From NCBI RefSeq assembly GCF_039535115.1, contig NZ_BAAAWO010000001.1:3472001-3536000 (forward strand): a stretch of DNA of 64,000 nt, in the 5' to 3' direction. This document shows positions 45,612-55,356 of the stretch, one piece after another (position 1 is the first letter of the stretch; every line of letters begins with the position of its first letter). The DNA comes from Paeniglutamicibacter sulfureus. GTDB taxonomy: Bacteria; Actinomycetota; Actinomycetes; Actinomycetales; Micrococcaceae. The position numbers were made by a program, and so were the translations under genes. The notes under the pieces were generated by a model. That model searched no databases. It was not told where the DNA came from and worked only from the letters and a program-made list of their open reading frames with translations.

Positions 45612-46886
45612 ATGACCGACCGAATCGCGCTCGTGGACGTCAACAATTTCTATGTTTCCTGCGAGCGGGCCTTCGACCCCAAACTCATCGGCCGACCGGT
45701 TGTGGTGCTTTCAAACAACGACGGCTGCGTTGTCGCGCGCTCGCAGGAGGCCAAGGACCTGGGCATCACCACGGGCGCACCGTTCTTCCAGGTCAAACAG
45801 TTCATCCAAAGCCATGGCATGATCGTGCGCTCGAGCAACTACGAACTGTATGGGGACATGAGCGCCCGCGTCATGGAAGTCCTCTCGCGGTTTGGCACCT
45901 GGCAAGAGGTCTACTCCATCGATGAATCCTTCCTCGGCATCCAAGGCAATCCCGACCAGCTTGGTGAGCTTGCCACGCGAATCCGGACGGCCGTGGGACG
46001 AGGGGTAGGGGTTCCTGTCTGCGTGGGAGTGGCCCCGACCAAGACCCTGGCGAAGTTCGCCAACCACGTGGCCAAGCACAATGCGCATCTGGGCGGTGTG
46101 TGTTCCATGGACTCCATGGATCCGGACCTCATCGAGAACATCCAGTCCCGCGTCCCCGTCACCGACCTATGGGGAGTCGGAGCCCGCACCGGTACCAAGC
46201 TTGCCGGGATGGGCATCGCCAGCATCGCCGACCTCAAGGCAGCGGATGTCACCGAGATCCGCAAGAAGTTCTCCGTGGTCCTCCAACGCACGGTCCTGGA
46301 ACTCAACGGAACCCCGTGCATTCCCCACAACGAAGAACGCGCCGACAAGCAGCAGATCATGTACTCGCGGTCCTTCTCCAGCCCGGTGAGCACCATCGAG
46401 GACATGGTCGAGGTCATGTCGATCTATGCCCAGCGGGGTGCGGCCCGGCTGATGTCTGATGGGCTTTGGGCCACGCTACTCACCGTCACCGCAGGCACCA
46501 GCCGCTTTGCCGGAGGGGAAGCCTCGTTTCCGTCGGTGACGCTCAAGCTTCCCTCACCGACCCAGGACCCAATCCTGCTGACCCGCCTGGCCGTCGGAGC
46601 CATGCGCGAAATCATGCGGCCCGGCGCCGCATACGTGCGCGGAGGGGTCGTGCTTTCCGGGTTGCAGCCCGACCCCGGGCAGGCCGCCTTCGGAATCTTT
46701 GAACAGGACATTTCGACAAAGCATGTCGGCGACGTACTGGGTGCCGTCAAGGCCAGATTCGGGAACAAATCCATCGGACTCGGTTCCGGGGGACTGGCAG
46801 TGGAACCGGGCTGGTCGATGAAGCGGGAGTTCTCCTCGCCCAAGTTCACTACCGATTGGGCGCAAATCCCCGTGGTGAAGGCCTAG
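45612..46886 (+). CDS. umuC: Translesion DNA polymerase V catalytic subunit (Y family)
   Basis: 424 residues. Y-family motifs: '[17 protein letters not shown]' (first metal Asp), 'YSIDESFLG' (catalytic Asp-Glu), '[16 protein letters not shown]', helix-hairpin-helix '[17 protein letters not shown]', and the little-finger domain. It copies past DNA lesions during the SOS response. Follows umuD by 139 nt in the SOS-controlled unit; ribosome site GGGAAGG. All catalytic residues appear present. Confidence 0.95.
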   Translation: MTDRIALVDVNNFYVSCERAFDPKLIGRPVVVLSNNDGCVVARSQEAKDLGITTGAPFFQVKQFIQSHGMIVRSSNYELYGDMSARVMEVLSRFGTWQEVYSIDESFLGIQGNPDQLGELATRIRTAVGRGVGVPVCVGVAPTKTLAKFANHVAKHNAHLGGVCSMDSMDPDLIENIQSRVPVTDLWGVGARTGTKLAGMGIASIADLKAADVTEIRKKFSVVLQRTVLELNGTPCIPHNEERADKQQIMYSRSFSSPVSTIEDMVEVMSIYAQRGAARLMSDGLWATLLTVTAGTSRFAGGEASFPSVTLKLPSPTQDPILLTRLAVGAMREIMRPGAAYVRGGVVLSGLQPDPGQAAFGIFEQDISTKHVGDVLGAVKARFGNKSIGLGSGGLAVEPGWSMKREFSSPKFTTDWAQIPVVKA

Positions 46887-47332
46887 CTGTCTCGGTCTCG
46901 GACGGAGGCACAGATTTCCTCCGGGCAGCCCTGCCAGGTCTTGGAAAAGACCGCCACGATTTCCAGTCCGCGTTCGAAGCGGTACTTCACTGCCGGTCCG
47001 CCGTTCACGGCGCTCGCCGAGCGTCGGATACCCATGAGGAAGAACTCGCACACCGACACGTAGTTCCACAGGTCCATGGCTGTATCAATGACTTCGTCGT
47101 GAGTCATCCATTCCCGGTCTTCGACTACGGCTTCTGCAAAGTCGAGCACGATTTTCCGGTCAACGGCATGGTGCTGTCCGCAATCGCACCATTCAATACC
47201 GCGGGACGGCATCTGCCAGACATCTGGAACCAGCTCGGTGTCGGACGGTTCTTCCGGGGCATGCCGGCGGGAAATACCCGACTGCAGCGTGCCCTCGGTG
47301 GTCGTCGTTCTGAGGAATGCGCTCGATGCCAA
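46883..47332 (-). CDS. Small hypothetical protein, TTG start, overlapping umuC end
   Basis: 149 residues. I do not recognise the family. '[18 protein letters not shown]' holds a Cys-x-Cys-x3-His cluster, but other ligands are lacking. An AAGGAGG box lies 6 nt before the TTG at 47332, which strongly supports translation and this start. It is convergent with umuC and shares the last 4 nt with it. Single gene; function unknown. Confidence 0.65.
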   Translation of the reverse strand: MASSAFLRTTTTEGTLQSGISRRHAPEEPSDTELVPDVWQMPSRGIEWCDCGQHHAVDRKIVLDFAEAVVEDREWMTHDEVIDTAMDLWNYVSVCEFFLMGIRRSASAVNGGPAVKYRFERGLEIVAVFSKTWQGCPEEICASVRDRDS

Positions 47333-47587
47333 TTGGTTCCTCCTTGAAATGTCCTGTGCCCAGCATAGGCTTGCCCTCCGACAGCTTGGCCGGGTGCCGA
47401 GGAAACTGAGTCAGGCGGCAACAAGAACTCTCCATGAAATCGTCCCGGTTGAAATCCCCCTGGCAATCCCCGGACGGGGAAGGCATCGAGAACAATGAGT
47501 GTCTCGTCACGATTGGTGGGTCTGGGTGCCACCGTCCGCGCATTTTTCTGGCACGCTGAAGGTGGTTGAGAAAAGAGGCTGCGCACC

Positions 47588-48847
47588 ATGAGCATTTTAC
47601 GAGCAAAAATTTCCCTGCGGTGCAGGATATTGCCACTGGTGGTCCTTACAGCACTGGTGTTGGCTGGTTGCACCCCTGCCCCGGCGCCGACAGGCAGCGC
47701 CGGTACGTCGGCGCCCGGGAACACCGCCCCTTCTTCCAGCCCGACCCCATCGACGGACCCGAACCAGAGCCAGACAACACCCGGCAACGGACCCACGTCC
47801 GCCCCGCAGCAAAGCGCCGCCGAAAAGAGCCTCGATGCCATGGGCCTGAAAGAAAAAATCGGGCAGGTTCTCATGGTCGGCGTCCCGGCCACCGGCAGCA
47901 GCTCGGCCGACCGGGCGGTCATTGCGGAGCATGCCCTGGGGAATTTCTTCCTGAAGGGCAGAAGCGGCGCCGGGAACACGACAACGGCCGCAGTGGTCGA
48001 CAAGGTCGAATCCACCATCTCGAAAACCCTGTCGGCGGATATCGACCCGTTTGTGGCAACCGACCAGGAAGGCGGCTCCGTCCAGGTCCTGAAGGGCAGT
48101 GGCTTTTCAACCTTGCCGGCCGCACTGACCCAAGGCGGCTGGGCCACCCAAACACTACGCGAGAGGGCCTCTGACTGGGGCCAAGAACTTGCCGAGGCGG
48201 GAATCAACGTCAACCTGGCACCGGTCGCGGACACAGTCGCTTCGGCCGCGTTCGCCCCCTCCAATGCGCCCATCGGATACTGGAAACGTGAATACGGATA
48301 CGACCCCGATACCGTCTCGGCGGCTTCCCGCGCATTTTCCGCGGGGATGCTGGCGGCTGGTGTGGACCCGGTGATCAAGCATTTCCCCGGCCTTGGCCGC
48401 GTCACCAAGAACACCGACACCACAAGGAATGTCACCGACACCCGGACCACCCGGCACGACGCCTACCTCAAGCCATTCAAGGACGGCATCGCCGCCGGCA
48501 ACGACTGGGTAATGGTCTCGAATGCCTACTATGCCAAGATCGACGCCAAGAACATCGCTCCGTTCTCCTCGACAGTCATGCGCGAGATGCTGCGCGAGGA
48601 CCTGGGGTTCAACGGAATCATCGTTTCCGACGACATGTGCGAGGCCGCGCAGCTGGATCCTTGGGCCCCCGGTACCCGTGCCCTGCGCTTCTTCGAGGCA
48701 GGAGGAACCATGATGCTCTGCGTCAATGCCGGCAACATGCCGGCCATAGCCAAGGCATTGCATGCCAAGGCGAGCAAGGACCCGGCTTTTGCCCGCATCA
48801 TAGACTCCGCGGCACTGCGGGTGCTCGAGGTCAAGGAACGCCGCTAG
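47588..48847 (+). CDS. Glycoside hydrolase family 3 lipoprotein (beta-N-acetylhexosaminidase, NagZ-like)
   Basis: 419 residues. Lipoprotein signal with lipobox LVLAGC (Cys28), then a Pro/Ser/Thr-rich linker (30-75) and the GH3 barrel. 'IKHFPGLGRVTKNTD' matches the NagZ KHFPGHG motif (His for general acid replaced by Leu in the glycine stretch), 'VSDDM' bears the nucleophilic Asp, and 'TDQEGGSVQ' is the substrate loop. It probably releases N-acetylglucosamine from muropeptides on the outer face of the membrane. The HG-to-LG change in the motif is worth checking. No operon partner. Confidence 0.9.
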   Translation: MSILRAKISLRCRILPLVVLTALVLAGCTPAPAPTGSAGTSAPGNTAPSSSPTPSTDPNQSQTTPGNGPTSAPQQSAAEKSLDAMGLKEKIGQVLMVGVPATGSSSADRAVIAEHALGNFFLKGRSGAGNTTTAAVVDKVESTISKTLSADIDPFVATDQEGGSVQVLKGSGFSTLPAALTQGGWATQTLRERASDWGQELAEAGINVNLAPVADTVASAAFAPSNAPIGYWKREYGYDPDTVSAASRAFSAGMLAAGVDPVIKHFPGLGRVTKNTDTTRNVTDTRTTRHDAYLKPFKDGIAAGNDWVMVSNAYYAKIDAKNIAPFSSTVMREMLREDLGFNGIIVSDDMCEAAQLDPWAPGTRALRFFEAGGTMMLCVNAGNMPAIAKALHAKASKDPAFARIIDSAALRVLEVKERR

Positions 48848-48892
48848 GAGCGGCACTCCCGGCCCCGATCCTGCGCCCACGTACGGGTGTCG

Positions 48893-49807
48893 TCAACCGT
48901 GGGATCCGAGCAACGAAATCAGGGCGGACTCCGGCCTGAAGTCCGTCTGGCCGGGACAAATGAGCGCGGCCGCGGCACCGGTGGCCGGGGACGTGAAGAC
49001 GGCGCTCCTATAGCCCGGCCCGGATCCTCCATGCCCCCAGAGCCCCAGCCCGGCGTCGATCATGACCCCGGCGCCGTAGCGCGGTTCTTTCCAGGGTGCC
49101 GGCGCCTGCACCGGAACCGAATCCATGAACGCCGCGCGCGCGGCGTTGGATAGCGCAGACGGGAAGAGCGGGTTGGAGTCCGCGAAGAGATCCCCGAACC
49201 CCAATAGATCCGCAGCTGTGGAGAAGGCGGCGCCGGCGGGTCCCGCCCACAGGGTCGAGTATCCGGAAGGGGTCAGCGAGGTTTCGGGTTCCGGGTAGCG
49301 GGTCGAGGCCATGTCCGCGGGCTCGAAGATCTCCCGATGCAGGTACTGGCCCAACGACATGCCCGTGATTCCCTCCAGCATGGCTCCCAGGTACCAGTAT
49401 CCCGTGTTGCCATAGGAGAATGTGCCGGGTTTCTCCGGGGTGCTGGCTGCGGAAATTTCCTCCAGCTCCCAGGGTTCGCCGGGATCCGCGTTGATGGCGT
49501 GCTGGTAATCCGGGTTGGCGGTGTAGTTGCCCAGCCCCGCGGTGTGCGTCAGCACTTGGGCGATCGTGCAGCCCGTGGGGGCGCCGGGCAATCGCGAGGC
49601 CAGGGGATCGGCGAGCGTGAGCAGCCCGGCATCGACGGCACGCAGGACGCCGGCGGCAACGAACATCTTGGTCACGCTGAAGACCGGCAACGGCTCGGCG
49701 GGACCGGAAACATGTATGGGGGCCCCGTCCCGGGGGCCGCGATAGGCCGCCACCGAACCGGTGGGAAGCTGCCGGAGAAGTGCCTCGAAGGCCAACGTGT
49801 CGTCCAT
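48893..49807 (-). CDS. Serine beta-lactamase-like hydrolase (class C / AmpC-EstB family)
   Basis: 304 residues from ATG 49807 with GGAG upstream. Penicillin-binding fold motifs: Ser44-Val-Thr-Lys47 (SxxK nucleophile), Tyr132-Gly-Asn134 (YxN), and a C-terminal HGG triad ('WGHGGSGPG'). No signal peptide, so it likely works in the cytoplasm as an esterase or D-aminopeptidase and not as a resistance enzyme. Downstream of the S8 protease but separated from it by a terminator. Confidence 0.9.
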   Translation of the reverse strand: MDDTLAFEALLRQLPTGSVAAYRGPRDGAPIHVSGPAEPLPVFSVTKMFVAAGVLRAVDAGLLTLADPLASRLPGAPTGCTIAQVLTHTAGLGNYTANPDYQHAINADPGEPWELEEISAASTPEKPGTFSYGNTGYWYLGAMLEGITGMSLGQYLHREIFEPADMASTRYPEPETSLTPSGYSTLWAGPAGAAFSTAADLLGFGDLFADSNPLFPSALSNAARAAFMDSVPVQAPAPWKEPRYGAGVMIDAGLGLWGHGGSGPGYRSAVFTSPATGAAAALICPGQTDFRPESALISLLGSHG

Positions 49808-49849
49808 GGCTCCGAGCCTAGTCCCGAAGGCCGTCGGTACAGCGCAAAA

Positions 49850-49909
49850 GGCGCGGCCCGGGGCCGGGACAGCGAATGGAGTTCCACTGTCCAGGCCCCG
49901 GGCCGCGCC
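49850..49909 (-). terminator. Strong GC-rich hairpin behind the S8 protease gene
   Basis: 16-bp perfect arms 49850-49865 and 49894-49909, extended by an inner GGACAG/CTGTCC stem. It lies 39 nt beyond the S8 protease stop. Confidence 0.85.
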
Positions 49910-49948
49910 CTTGGGTGCCGATCGTTCATTCGGCACCGTTGGTCCGTG

Positions 49949-52900
49949 CTACTTGCGAACCTCCACATCCACCAGCTGGACGCGATTGCCCGAGGCGTTG
50001 TGCAGGTGCAGGAACAGGGCCTTGGCATCGGTGGCTTCCGGGGCGACGGTGGCGGTCAGCTTGTTCTTGTCCAAGTCGGCAAACACGGTTCCGGCACCGG
50101 CGAAGGACAAGGCCGGGGCGATCGCATTGAAGGCGATCCAATCGGTCTGGTCCACCGGGGCCAAGGCACCGGATTCATCGGAGTTGTAGAAGGAGTACGT
50201 GCTCACGCGGTAGGAAATCGGGGCGCTTGACCCCTCCAGGCCCAGGGCCGCCAGGGACACCGGGAAGCCAGCCACGTTGGTGTCGAAGGTGTTGGAATCG
50301 ACGTCACCGGTCAGGCCGTTGAGCAGCTGCAGGTCGACCTGCTGGAAGGACTGCAGGCTGTAGGTCGCCACCAGGTCCGCGTCCAGTTCGTCAGCGTAGG
50401 TGTTGAAGGTGACGAAGTCGGGCACTGAGTCGCCGTTGGTGTCGATCTCGATGTTGACCTCGGTGGCGCCGGCCAGGTGGGCCCAATTGCCCCAGGTGCT
50501 GACGCCGAAGTTCAGCAGACCGTCGGTTGCTCCCGTGGTGGGGGCGGTGGACGCCGCTCCGACGTGCTGCAGGTCCATCTCCCGGGCCCCGGGAACATCG
50601 TCGGTGCTGTCGGGCAGGCGGTCCGAGGAGGCGCCGTGCTCGAAGGCAGAGACCAGCGAAACCACCTGGGTGTCTCCGGAACCCACGCGGATGTCGTCGC
50701 CGGCCATGTCGATGGTGCCGGAAGTCGCGCCCTTGGCGAACTTGACCTTCTTGGCCGCCATGTCGGAGACCAGCTTCGGTGCTGCATGCACCGGGACGCG
50801 CAGCGTCGGGGCCGTGGAGCTGGAAAGCTCCACGCGGCCCGAGACATCGGCGACCCAGGCCCGCGGCAGGCCAAGCTGGGCCCTGTCCATGGTCGGATCG
50901 ATGGTCTTGGCGTACTTGCGTGCGTCGACGTTCAGGGCAACGTTGACCTTGGTGCTGGCGCCGGCCTCGAGCGTGACCGTGTTCCGGTCCAGGCTGTAGC
51001 TTGCGCCAGGGATCTCGGTGGACGGCACGTACTTCACGTCGTACGTCTGCGTCTCATCGGACTTGTTGACCACGGTGATGGACTTGGTGGCTTTGTACTT
51101 GTTCTTGTCCACCTCGATGACCCCGAAGACCACGGTGGTCAGGTCACGATCCGCAGTGGCGTAGGCATAGGCCGGGGTGCTGATCGCGGCGTCCGCCACG
51201 ACGCGGCCGGAGCCCACGCGGTTGGGCCCGTAGGCCTGGCCGTTGGCGGCGAGGATGTCCACCGTCGCGGTGTTCATCACGATGGACTTGACCTCAAGTG
51301 CGGTGTAGTCGCCGCTGCCGGCCACGAGGGCGGCAATGCCCGCGGTGTGCGGGGTCGCCATGGAGGTGCCGGACTTGACGGCCGGGCCGGTGCCGGTTCC
51401 GACGCCGACGGAGCCGATGAGCGTGCCGGGGGCCGCGACGTCGGGCTTCACCACGCCCTCCGAGCCGTGCACTCCGCGTGAGGAGGACGAGTTCAGGGTG
51501 TCCCCGAGTCCGGACTCGCTCGATGCGGTTCCGACCATAGCCGGGTCAAGGGTGACGTTCAGCGTTCCGGCCTGGGCCGCGGGACGCAGCTGGTCGGAGT
51601 AGGCCTTGGTGAGCTGCGCTCCGGGGATCGTGGAATTGCCGGCGATGCCTGCCTCGAAGACCGAGACCTCGGCGTCCAGGATGACGCCGGTGGCACCAGC
51701 GGCCTCGGCGTTGTTGAAGCGGGTACCCGAGCCACAGGGGAACTCGAGGTTTTCGCTCCACTGCAGCCAGACCCACTTGCCGGTCAGGGAACCGGGCTCA
51801 AAGGCGGAGCAGCCGAAGGCGTTGGCGGCCGGGGCCATGATGACCTCGCCGGTGAGCCTGGCCGGGTCGGCGGCGGTGTAGTTGAAGCTGGCCGAGTATT
51901 GCCCGGCCGCGGTTCCGGCGACGTCGGCAGGGGCATTGACGGTGATGCCATCCAGGGTGACCCTGGAAGCCACCGAGTTGGCGACGGTGAGCGAGGAGCG
52001 GGCGTTGCCCGGCGAGCCGCCGACGTCGGTGACGTCCCCGGCGTTTCCGGAGGCCACGACCGAGAGGATGCCCAAGTCGGTCAGTGCGTTGACGATGTCG
52101 TTTTCCGGGTCGTCCGCGGGCGCATGGTCCGAACCGAGCGACATGTTGACGACCTGGGCGCGGTCATCGAAGTTGCCGTCGTTGTTGGGATCCAGGACGT
52201 AGTCAAGGGCCTGGCCGACCACGGCGGAGGAGCCGCCGCAGCCAAAGACGCGGATACCGACCAAGGCGGCTTCCGGTGCGCTGCCCGGGCCGATGCGCAT
52301 GCCCGCCACCTCGTCGGCGGTGAGCTTGGTGTAGTCCCCGGTGAAGGTGGTCCCGTCGGCATTCACGCCGTTCCCGGCGGCAGTCCCTGCGACATGGGTG
52401 CCGTGCCCTGCGGCTGCGCAATCCAGCGGGTTGGAATCGGGACGCGGAACCGGCTGGTAGTCCGGTGCGCTTGGGTCGGCGTTGTAGTCATCGCCCACCA
52501 GGTCCCAGCCGCCGATGAACTTGGCCGGGTCATACAGCCCGGAGTCCGTGGCCGGCAGGACATCGGAGGACTGCGCCTCGGAGTAGGCCTGGAGTGTGCC
52601 CGGGCCGCCGAAGCCGGCATGCGTGTAGTCGATGCCGGTATCCAGCACCGCGATCCTGATGCCTTCGCCAGTTTCCTTTAGCGCTGTCCACGCCTCGAGG
52701 GCGCGGGTGTCGATGTCGGCATTCTTGTTCTCCTGCGTCTTGGGCACGATCGCGGTGATCTTCTTGACGTCGGGACGCGCGGCCAAGGCGCGCAATGCCT
52801 CGGCGTCCCCGCGCAGTGCCACGCCCGGAAGCGAATTGGTGGTCGTGTAGATGACATCGGCCTTGGCGTCCTTGGCCGCCGACTTGCCCTTGGCCTTGAT

Positions 52901-53236
52901 GCCGTCGCGGATTTCCTTGACCTTGGAGGGGTTTTTGACCGACTTGCCACGCGGGGCCTTGGCGCTCTCCGGCTGGGTGGCCTCGAAGGCGCCTTCGCCC
53001 TCGAACTGCACATAGACCGAGACTTCTCCCTTGGCCACCGACAGGGGGCCGGAGACCTTCAGGTCCTTCAATGCCTTGGGGGCGAGTCCGCCCAGGGATG
53101 GCGAATCCGACCCTGGCGCCGGGTCGATCGTGGGTGGTGCCGCAAGGGAAGGGACGGACATGGTGACGGCCAGGGCAAGCCCTGAGGCCGAAGCCAGGAT
53201 CGTCCGCGCAAGTCTGTGACGACGCGGGTTGGACAT
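49949..53236 (-). CDS. Secreted S8 (subtilisin-like) serine protease with PA insert and Fn3-type C-terminus
   Basis: 1095 residues from ATG 53236 (AAGGAGAACC upstream). Signal peptide 1-33, an inhibitor-I9-like propeptide (about 45-165), then the catalytic domain: Asp199 in 'VLDTGIDYTH', His278 in 'GHGTHVAGT', and Ser near 623 in 'SGTSMATPH'. A protease-associated (PA) domain interrupts it at about 400-540. The C-terminal 450 residues are beta-sandwich material as in subtilase Fn3 regions ('VNKSDETQTYDVKYV'). A large exported protease of the cell-envelope/vitamin-dependent nutrient type. Monocistronic. Confidence 0.93.
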   Translation of the reverse strand: MSNPRRHRLARTILASASGLALAVTMSVPSLAAPPTIDPAPGSDSPSLGGLAPKALKDLKVSGPLSVAKGEVSVYVQFEGEGAFEATQPESAKAPRGKSVKNPSKVKEIRDGIKAKGKSAAKDAKADVIYTTTNSLPGVALRGDAEALRALAARPDVKKITAIVPKTQENKNADIDTRALEAWTALKETGEGIRIAVLDTGIDYTHAGFGGPGTLQAYSEAQSSDVLPATDSGLYDPAKFIGGWDLVGDDYNADPSAPDYQPVPRPDSNPLDCAAAGHGTHVAGTAAGNGVNADGTTFTGDYTKLTADEVAGMRIGPGSAPEAALVGIRVFGCGGSSAVVGQALDYVLDPNNDGNFDDRAQVVNMSLGSDHAPADDPENDIVNALTDLGILSVVASGNAGDVTDVGGSPGNARSSLTVANSVASRVTLDGITVNAPADVAGTAAGQYSASFNYTAADPARLTGEVIMAPAANAFGCSAFEPGSLTGKWVWLQWSENLEFPCGSGTRFNNAEAAGATGVILDAEVSVFEAGIAGNSTIPGAQLTKAYSDQLRPAAQAGTLNVTLDPAMVGTASSESGLGDTLNSSSSRGVHGSEGVVKPDVAAPGTLIGSVGVGTGTGPAVKSGTSMATPHTAGIAALVAGSGDYTALEVKSIVMNTATVDILAANGQAYGPNRVGSGRVVADAAISTPAYAYATADRDLTTVVFGVIEVDKNKYKATKSITVVNKSDETQTYDVKYVPSTEIPGASYSLDRNTVTLEAGASTKVNVALNVDARKYAKTIDPTMDRAQLGLPRAWVADVSGRVELSSSTAPTLRVPVHAAPKLVSDMAAKKVKFAKGATSGTIDMAGDDIRVGSGDTQVVSLVSAFEHGASSDRLPDSTDDVPGAREMDLQHVGAASTAPTTGATDGLLNFGVSTWGNWAHLAGATEVNIEIDTNGDSVPDFVTFNTYADELDADLVATYSLQSFQQVDLQLLNGLTGDVDSNTFDTNVAGFPVSLAALGLEGSSAPISYRVSTYSFYNSDESGALAPVDQTDWIAFNAIAPALSFAGAGTVFADLDKNKLTATVAPEATDAKALFLHLHNASGNRVQLVDVEVRK

Positions 53237-53612
53237 GGTTCTCCTTGTATCCGAGGGGAGTGACGCGGGAGGAAACCCATGGCTGCTTATCGGTGTCCTT
53301 CCCACGCATATCCTATGTGAGCCGAGGCACATATCAAGGGGTTGTTTGAGATTTTCCCGAATGTGTCCGGACGAAGTGTCGGCGGGGATCGATAACCTAT
53401 GGTCAGTCGGTGAACCTCTTGGGGAGGTTGGCCGCCCGGAGCGCCGGCACTGCGCCCGGAAACATACAGATGGCATCGGGCAAGGACGCCGTCGAAACGG
53501 TTTTCGGGCCGGATGCCGGTGTTCCGCGGGCGTTTTTTGGGGAAACGCAAAAGTGCTGGTCCCGTGTATGCACGGGACCAGCACTTCAACCAACCTGCGG
53601 TGTGTGAAATTC
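53237..53612. terminator. Protease upstream region with pdxK terminator (hairpin at 53551-53586)
   Basis: 376 bp between the protease start and the kinase stop, same strand. The hairpin AAGTGCTGGTCCCGTG / complement (53551-53566, 53571-53586) with a T-run on the minus side closes the kinase gene. The rest should hold the protease promoter; I see no further gene. Confidence 0.8.
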
Positions 53613-54437
53613 CTAGCGCGAGCCGCCCTGCCACAAGGCATCGAAGGGGGCCGCGGAGGAAACGCGATTCTTAATGCCCTCGGTGACAAAGGCCTTGGCG
53701 TTGCGTGCTGCCTGCAATGGCGACTCGCCCTTGGCCAGCTCGGCCGTGATGGCCGCTGCCAGCGAGCAACCGGCACCCGACACGGCGACTTCCCCGACCT
53801 TCGGGGCGGACAACACCTCGAGGGTCTCGCCGTCGTAGAACACGTCCACGGCATCGCTGCCGGAGAGTCGGACGCCGCCCTTGGCCAGCACCGCCGCACC
53901 GGAGAGCGCATGGATCTTCTTGGCGGCCTCGGTCAGGTCCTCGACGTTGTTGATGCTCATCCCGGAGAGGGACTCGGCCTCGAAGTGGTTCGGCGTGACG
54001 AACGTTGCCAGCGGCAACAGGGTCGACTTGAGCGCCTCGTCGGTGTCCAGGGCGTGTCCCGGTTCCTGGCCCTTGCAAATCAGCACCGGGTCCAGCACGA
54101 CGTTGTCCCATGCCTGGTCCTTGAGCGCGGCCGCAACCGTGTCGATGGTGGCGGGGGAACCCATCATGCCCAGCTTGACGGTCTTCAGGTCGCCGGCATA
54201 GCAAGTCTGGATCGCCTCGAGCTGGTCGGCGATCACCTGCGTCTCCACCGGCACGAAGCGGTGGTTCCAGTTGTCCTTCGGGTTGAAGGACACAATGCAG
54301 GTCAGGGCAATGATCCCGTAGGTGCCCAGCTCCTGGAAGGTCTTCAGGTCGGCCTGGGCGCCGGCACCGCCGGTTGCTTCGGAGCCGGCGATGGTCAGGG
54401 TAACGGCGGGACGGATCCCGGTGGAGGCAGAAGTCAT
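53613..54437 (-). CDS. Pyridoxal/hydroxymethylpyrimidine kinase (PdxK/ThiD-like)
   Basis: 274 residues, ribokinase fold. 'AGSEATGGAGAQADLKTF' (phosphate-binding turn at the N-terminus), 'KLGMMGSPATIDTVA', 'DPVLICKGQE', and 'SGAGCSLAAAITAELAKG' (anion hole/catalytic end) match the PdxK-ThiD branch, which phosphorylates pyridoxal or HMP. No other thi genes are adjacent, so vitamin B6 salvage is more likely. Single gene with a terminator behind it. Confidence 0.88.
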   Translation of the reverse strand: MTSASTGIRPAVTLTIAGSEATGGAGAQADLKTFQELGTYGIIALTCIVSFNPKDNWNHRFVPVETQVIADQLEAIQTCYAGDLKTVKLGMMGSPATIDTVAAALKDQAWDNVVLDPVLICKGQEPGHALDTDEALKSTLLPLATFVTPNHFEAESLSGMSINNVEDLTEAAKKIHALSGAAVLAKGGVRLSGSDAVDVFYDGETLEVLSAPKVGEVAVSGAGCSLAAAITAELAKGESPLQAARNAKAFVTEGIKNRVSSAAPFDALWQGGSR

Positions 54438-54516
54438 GCATTCATTTTAGGCGGTTTCCCGCGGGCGCCCACACGCACGGGGTCATCGGCGCCGCGCCAG
54501 GGACGGAAAACGGGAA

Positions 54517-55173
54517 CTAAGACCTGGTGAAGGTGGTCAGCTGGGTCGCATTTGACCACCCGGCGCCTCGTTCGGCACGCGTGCCGGCGGCGGTGTCGGC
54601 TGTGGTGACCATGAAAAGCACCGGCAGCCCCTGGCGTGCCGCCGTGGCGGCAAGGTTCGCAAGGATCGCGGCGCGGAACTGCTCGACATTGGAAGTGGCG
54701 GTGATGCTTGGGTCGCACAGGAGCGCGAACCCATCGGCGAAGCGGATCCGGCCCCGGCCGACAGGAGCGTCGAAATCCGCGATTTCGACCACGTCGTAAT
54801 CGTTCATGGGGGCCTCGAATAGGCTTGCCGTTTCCGGCAACGCGGCCACCTGCTCCACGTCGTTGGCAAGCGCCACCAGCAGGACGCGCCGATCGCTCAG
54901 GCTCCAGCCCCGTGCGGCAAGTTCCCGGCTCGCGACCCCGTCCGGGGAACCCAGGAACGTCAGCCTGGTCTGCCCCTGATGCCCTGACAGCCCTGGATCT
55001 CCCAGTAGGGTGGGCAGTTCCTCGGGAAGGGGCCACGTGCTGATGATTTCGTAGTCGCTTCCGTCTTCGGCGATGCTGTGCAGTCGCCCGTCTTCGTCGC
55101 GGACCACCGTGCGGTCACGAATCAAGGCAAAAGAGTGGACCCAGGGCGGAAGGTTTGAGGACTCGAATGGCAT
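54517..55173 (-). CDS. Hypothetical protein, possible GNAT-fold
   Basis: 218 residues from ATG 55173 with AGGAG upstream. 'GRGRIRFADGFALLCD', 'FRAAILANLAATAARQGLP' and 'LFMVTTADTAAGTRAERGAGW' are reminiscent of the acetyl-CoA loop and last strand of GNAT acetyltransferases, but the consensus is weak. Function unassigned. Not coupled to its neighbours (80 nt before the kinase). Confidence 0.6.
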   Translation of the reverse strand: MPFESSNLPPWVHSFALIRDRTVVRDEDGRLHSIAEDGSDYEIISTWPLPEELPTLLGDPGLSGHQGQTRLTFLGSPDGVASRELAARGWSLSDRRVLLVALANDVEQVAALPETASLFEAPMNDYDVVEIADFDAPVGRGRIRFADGFALLCDPSITATSNVEQFRAAILANLAATAARQGLPVLFMVTTADTAAGTRAERGAGWSNATQLTTFTRS

Positions 55174-55356
55174 CTGGCGGCTCCTGTTCCATAGACGGGC
55201 AACGGAATGGCGACTCGGGACACAAAATGAGCGCTGATCTGTGGCGACCGTTGCGTTTCGCGCCCCGCGCGAGGCTTCACCTCCGACTCTACGCCTGTAA
55301 CTGTCGAATCCGGGATTGCCCGTTCGGCAGGGCGGGGAATCGGAAGTGGGAGAGGC

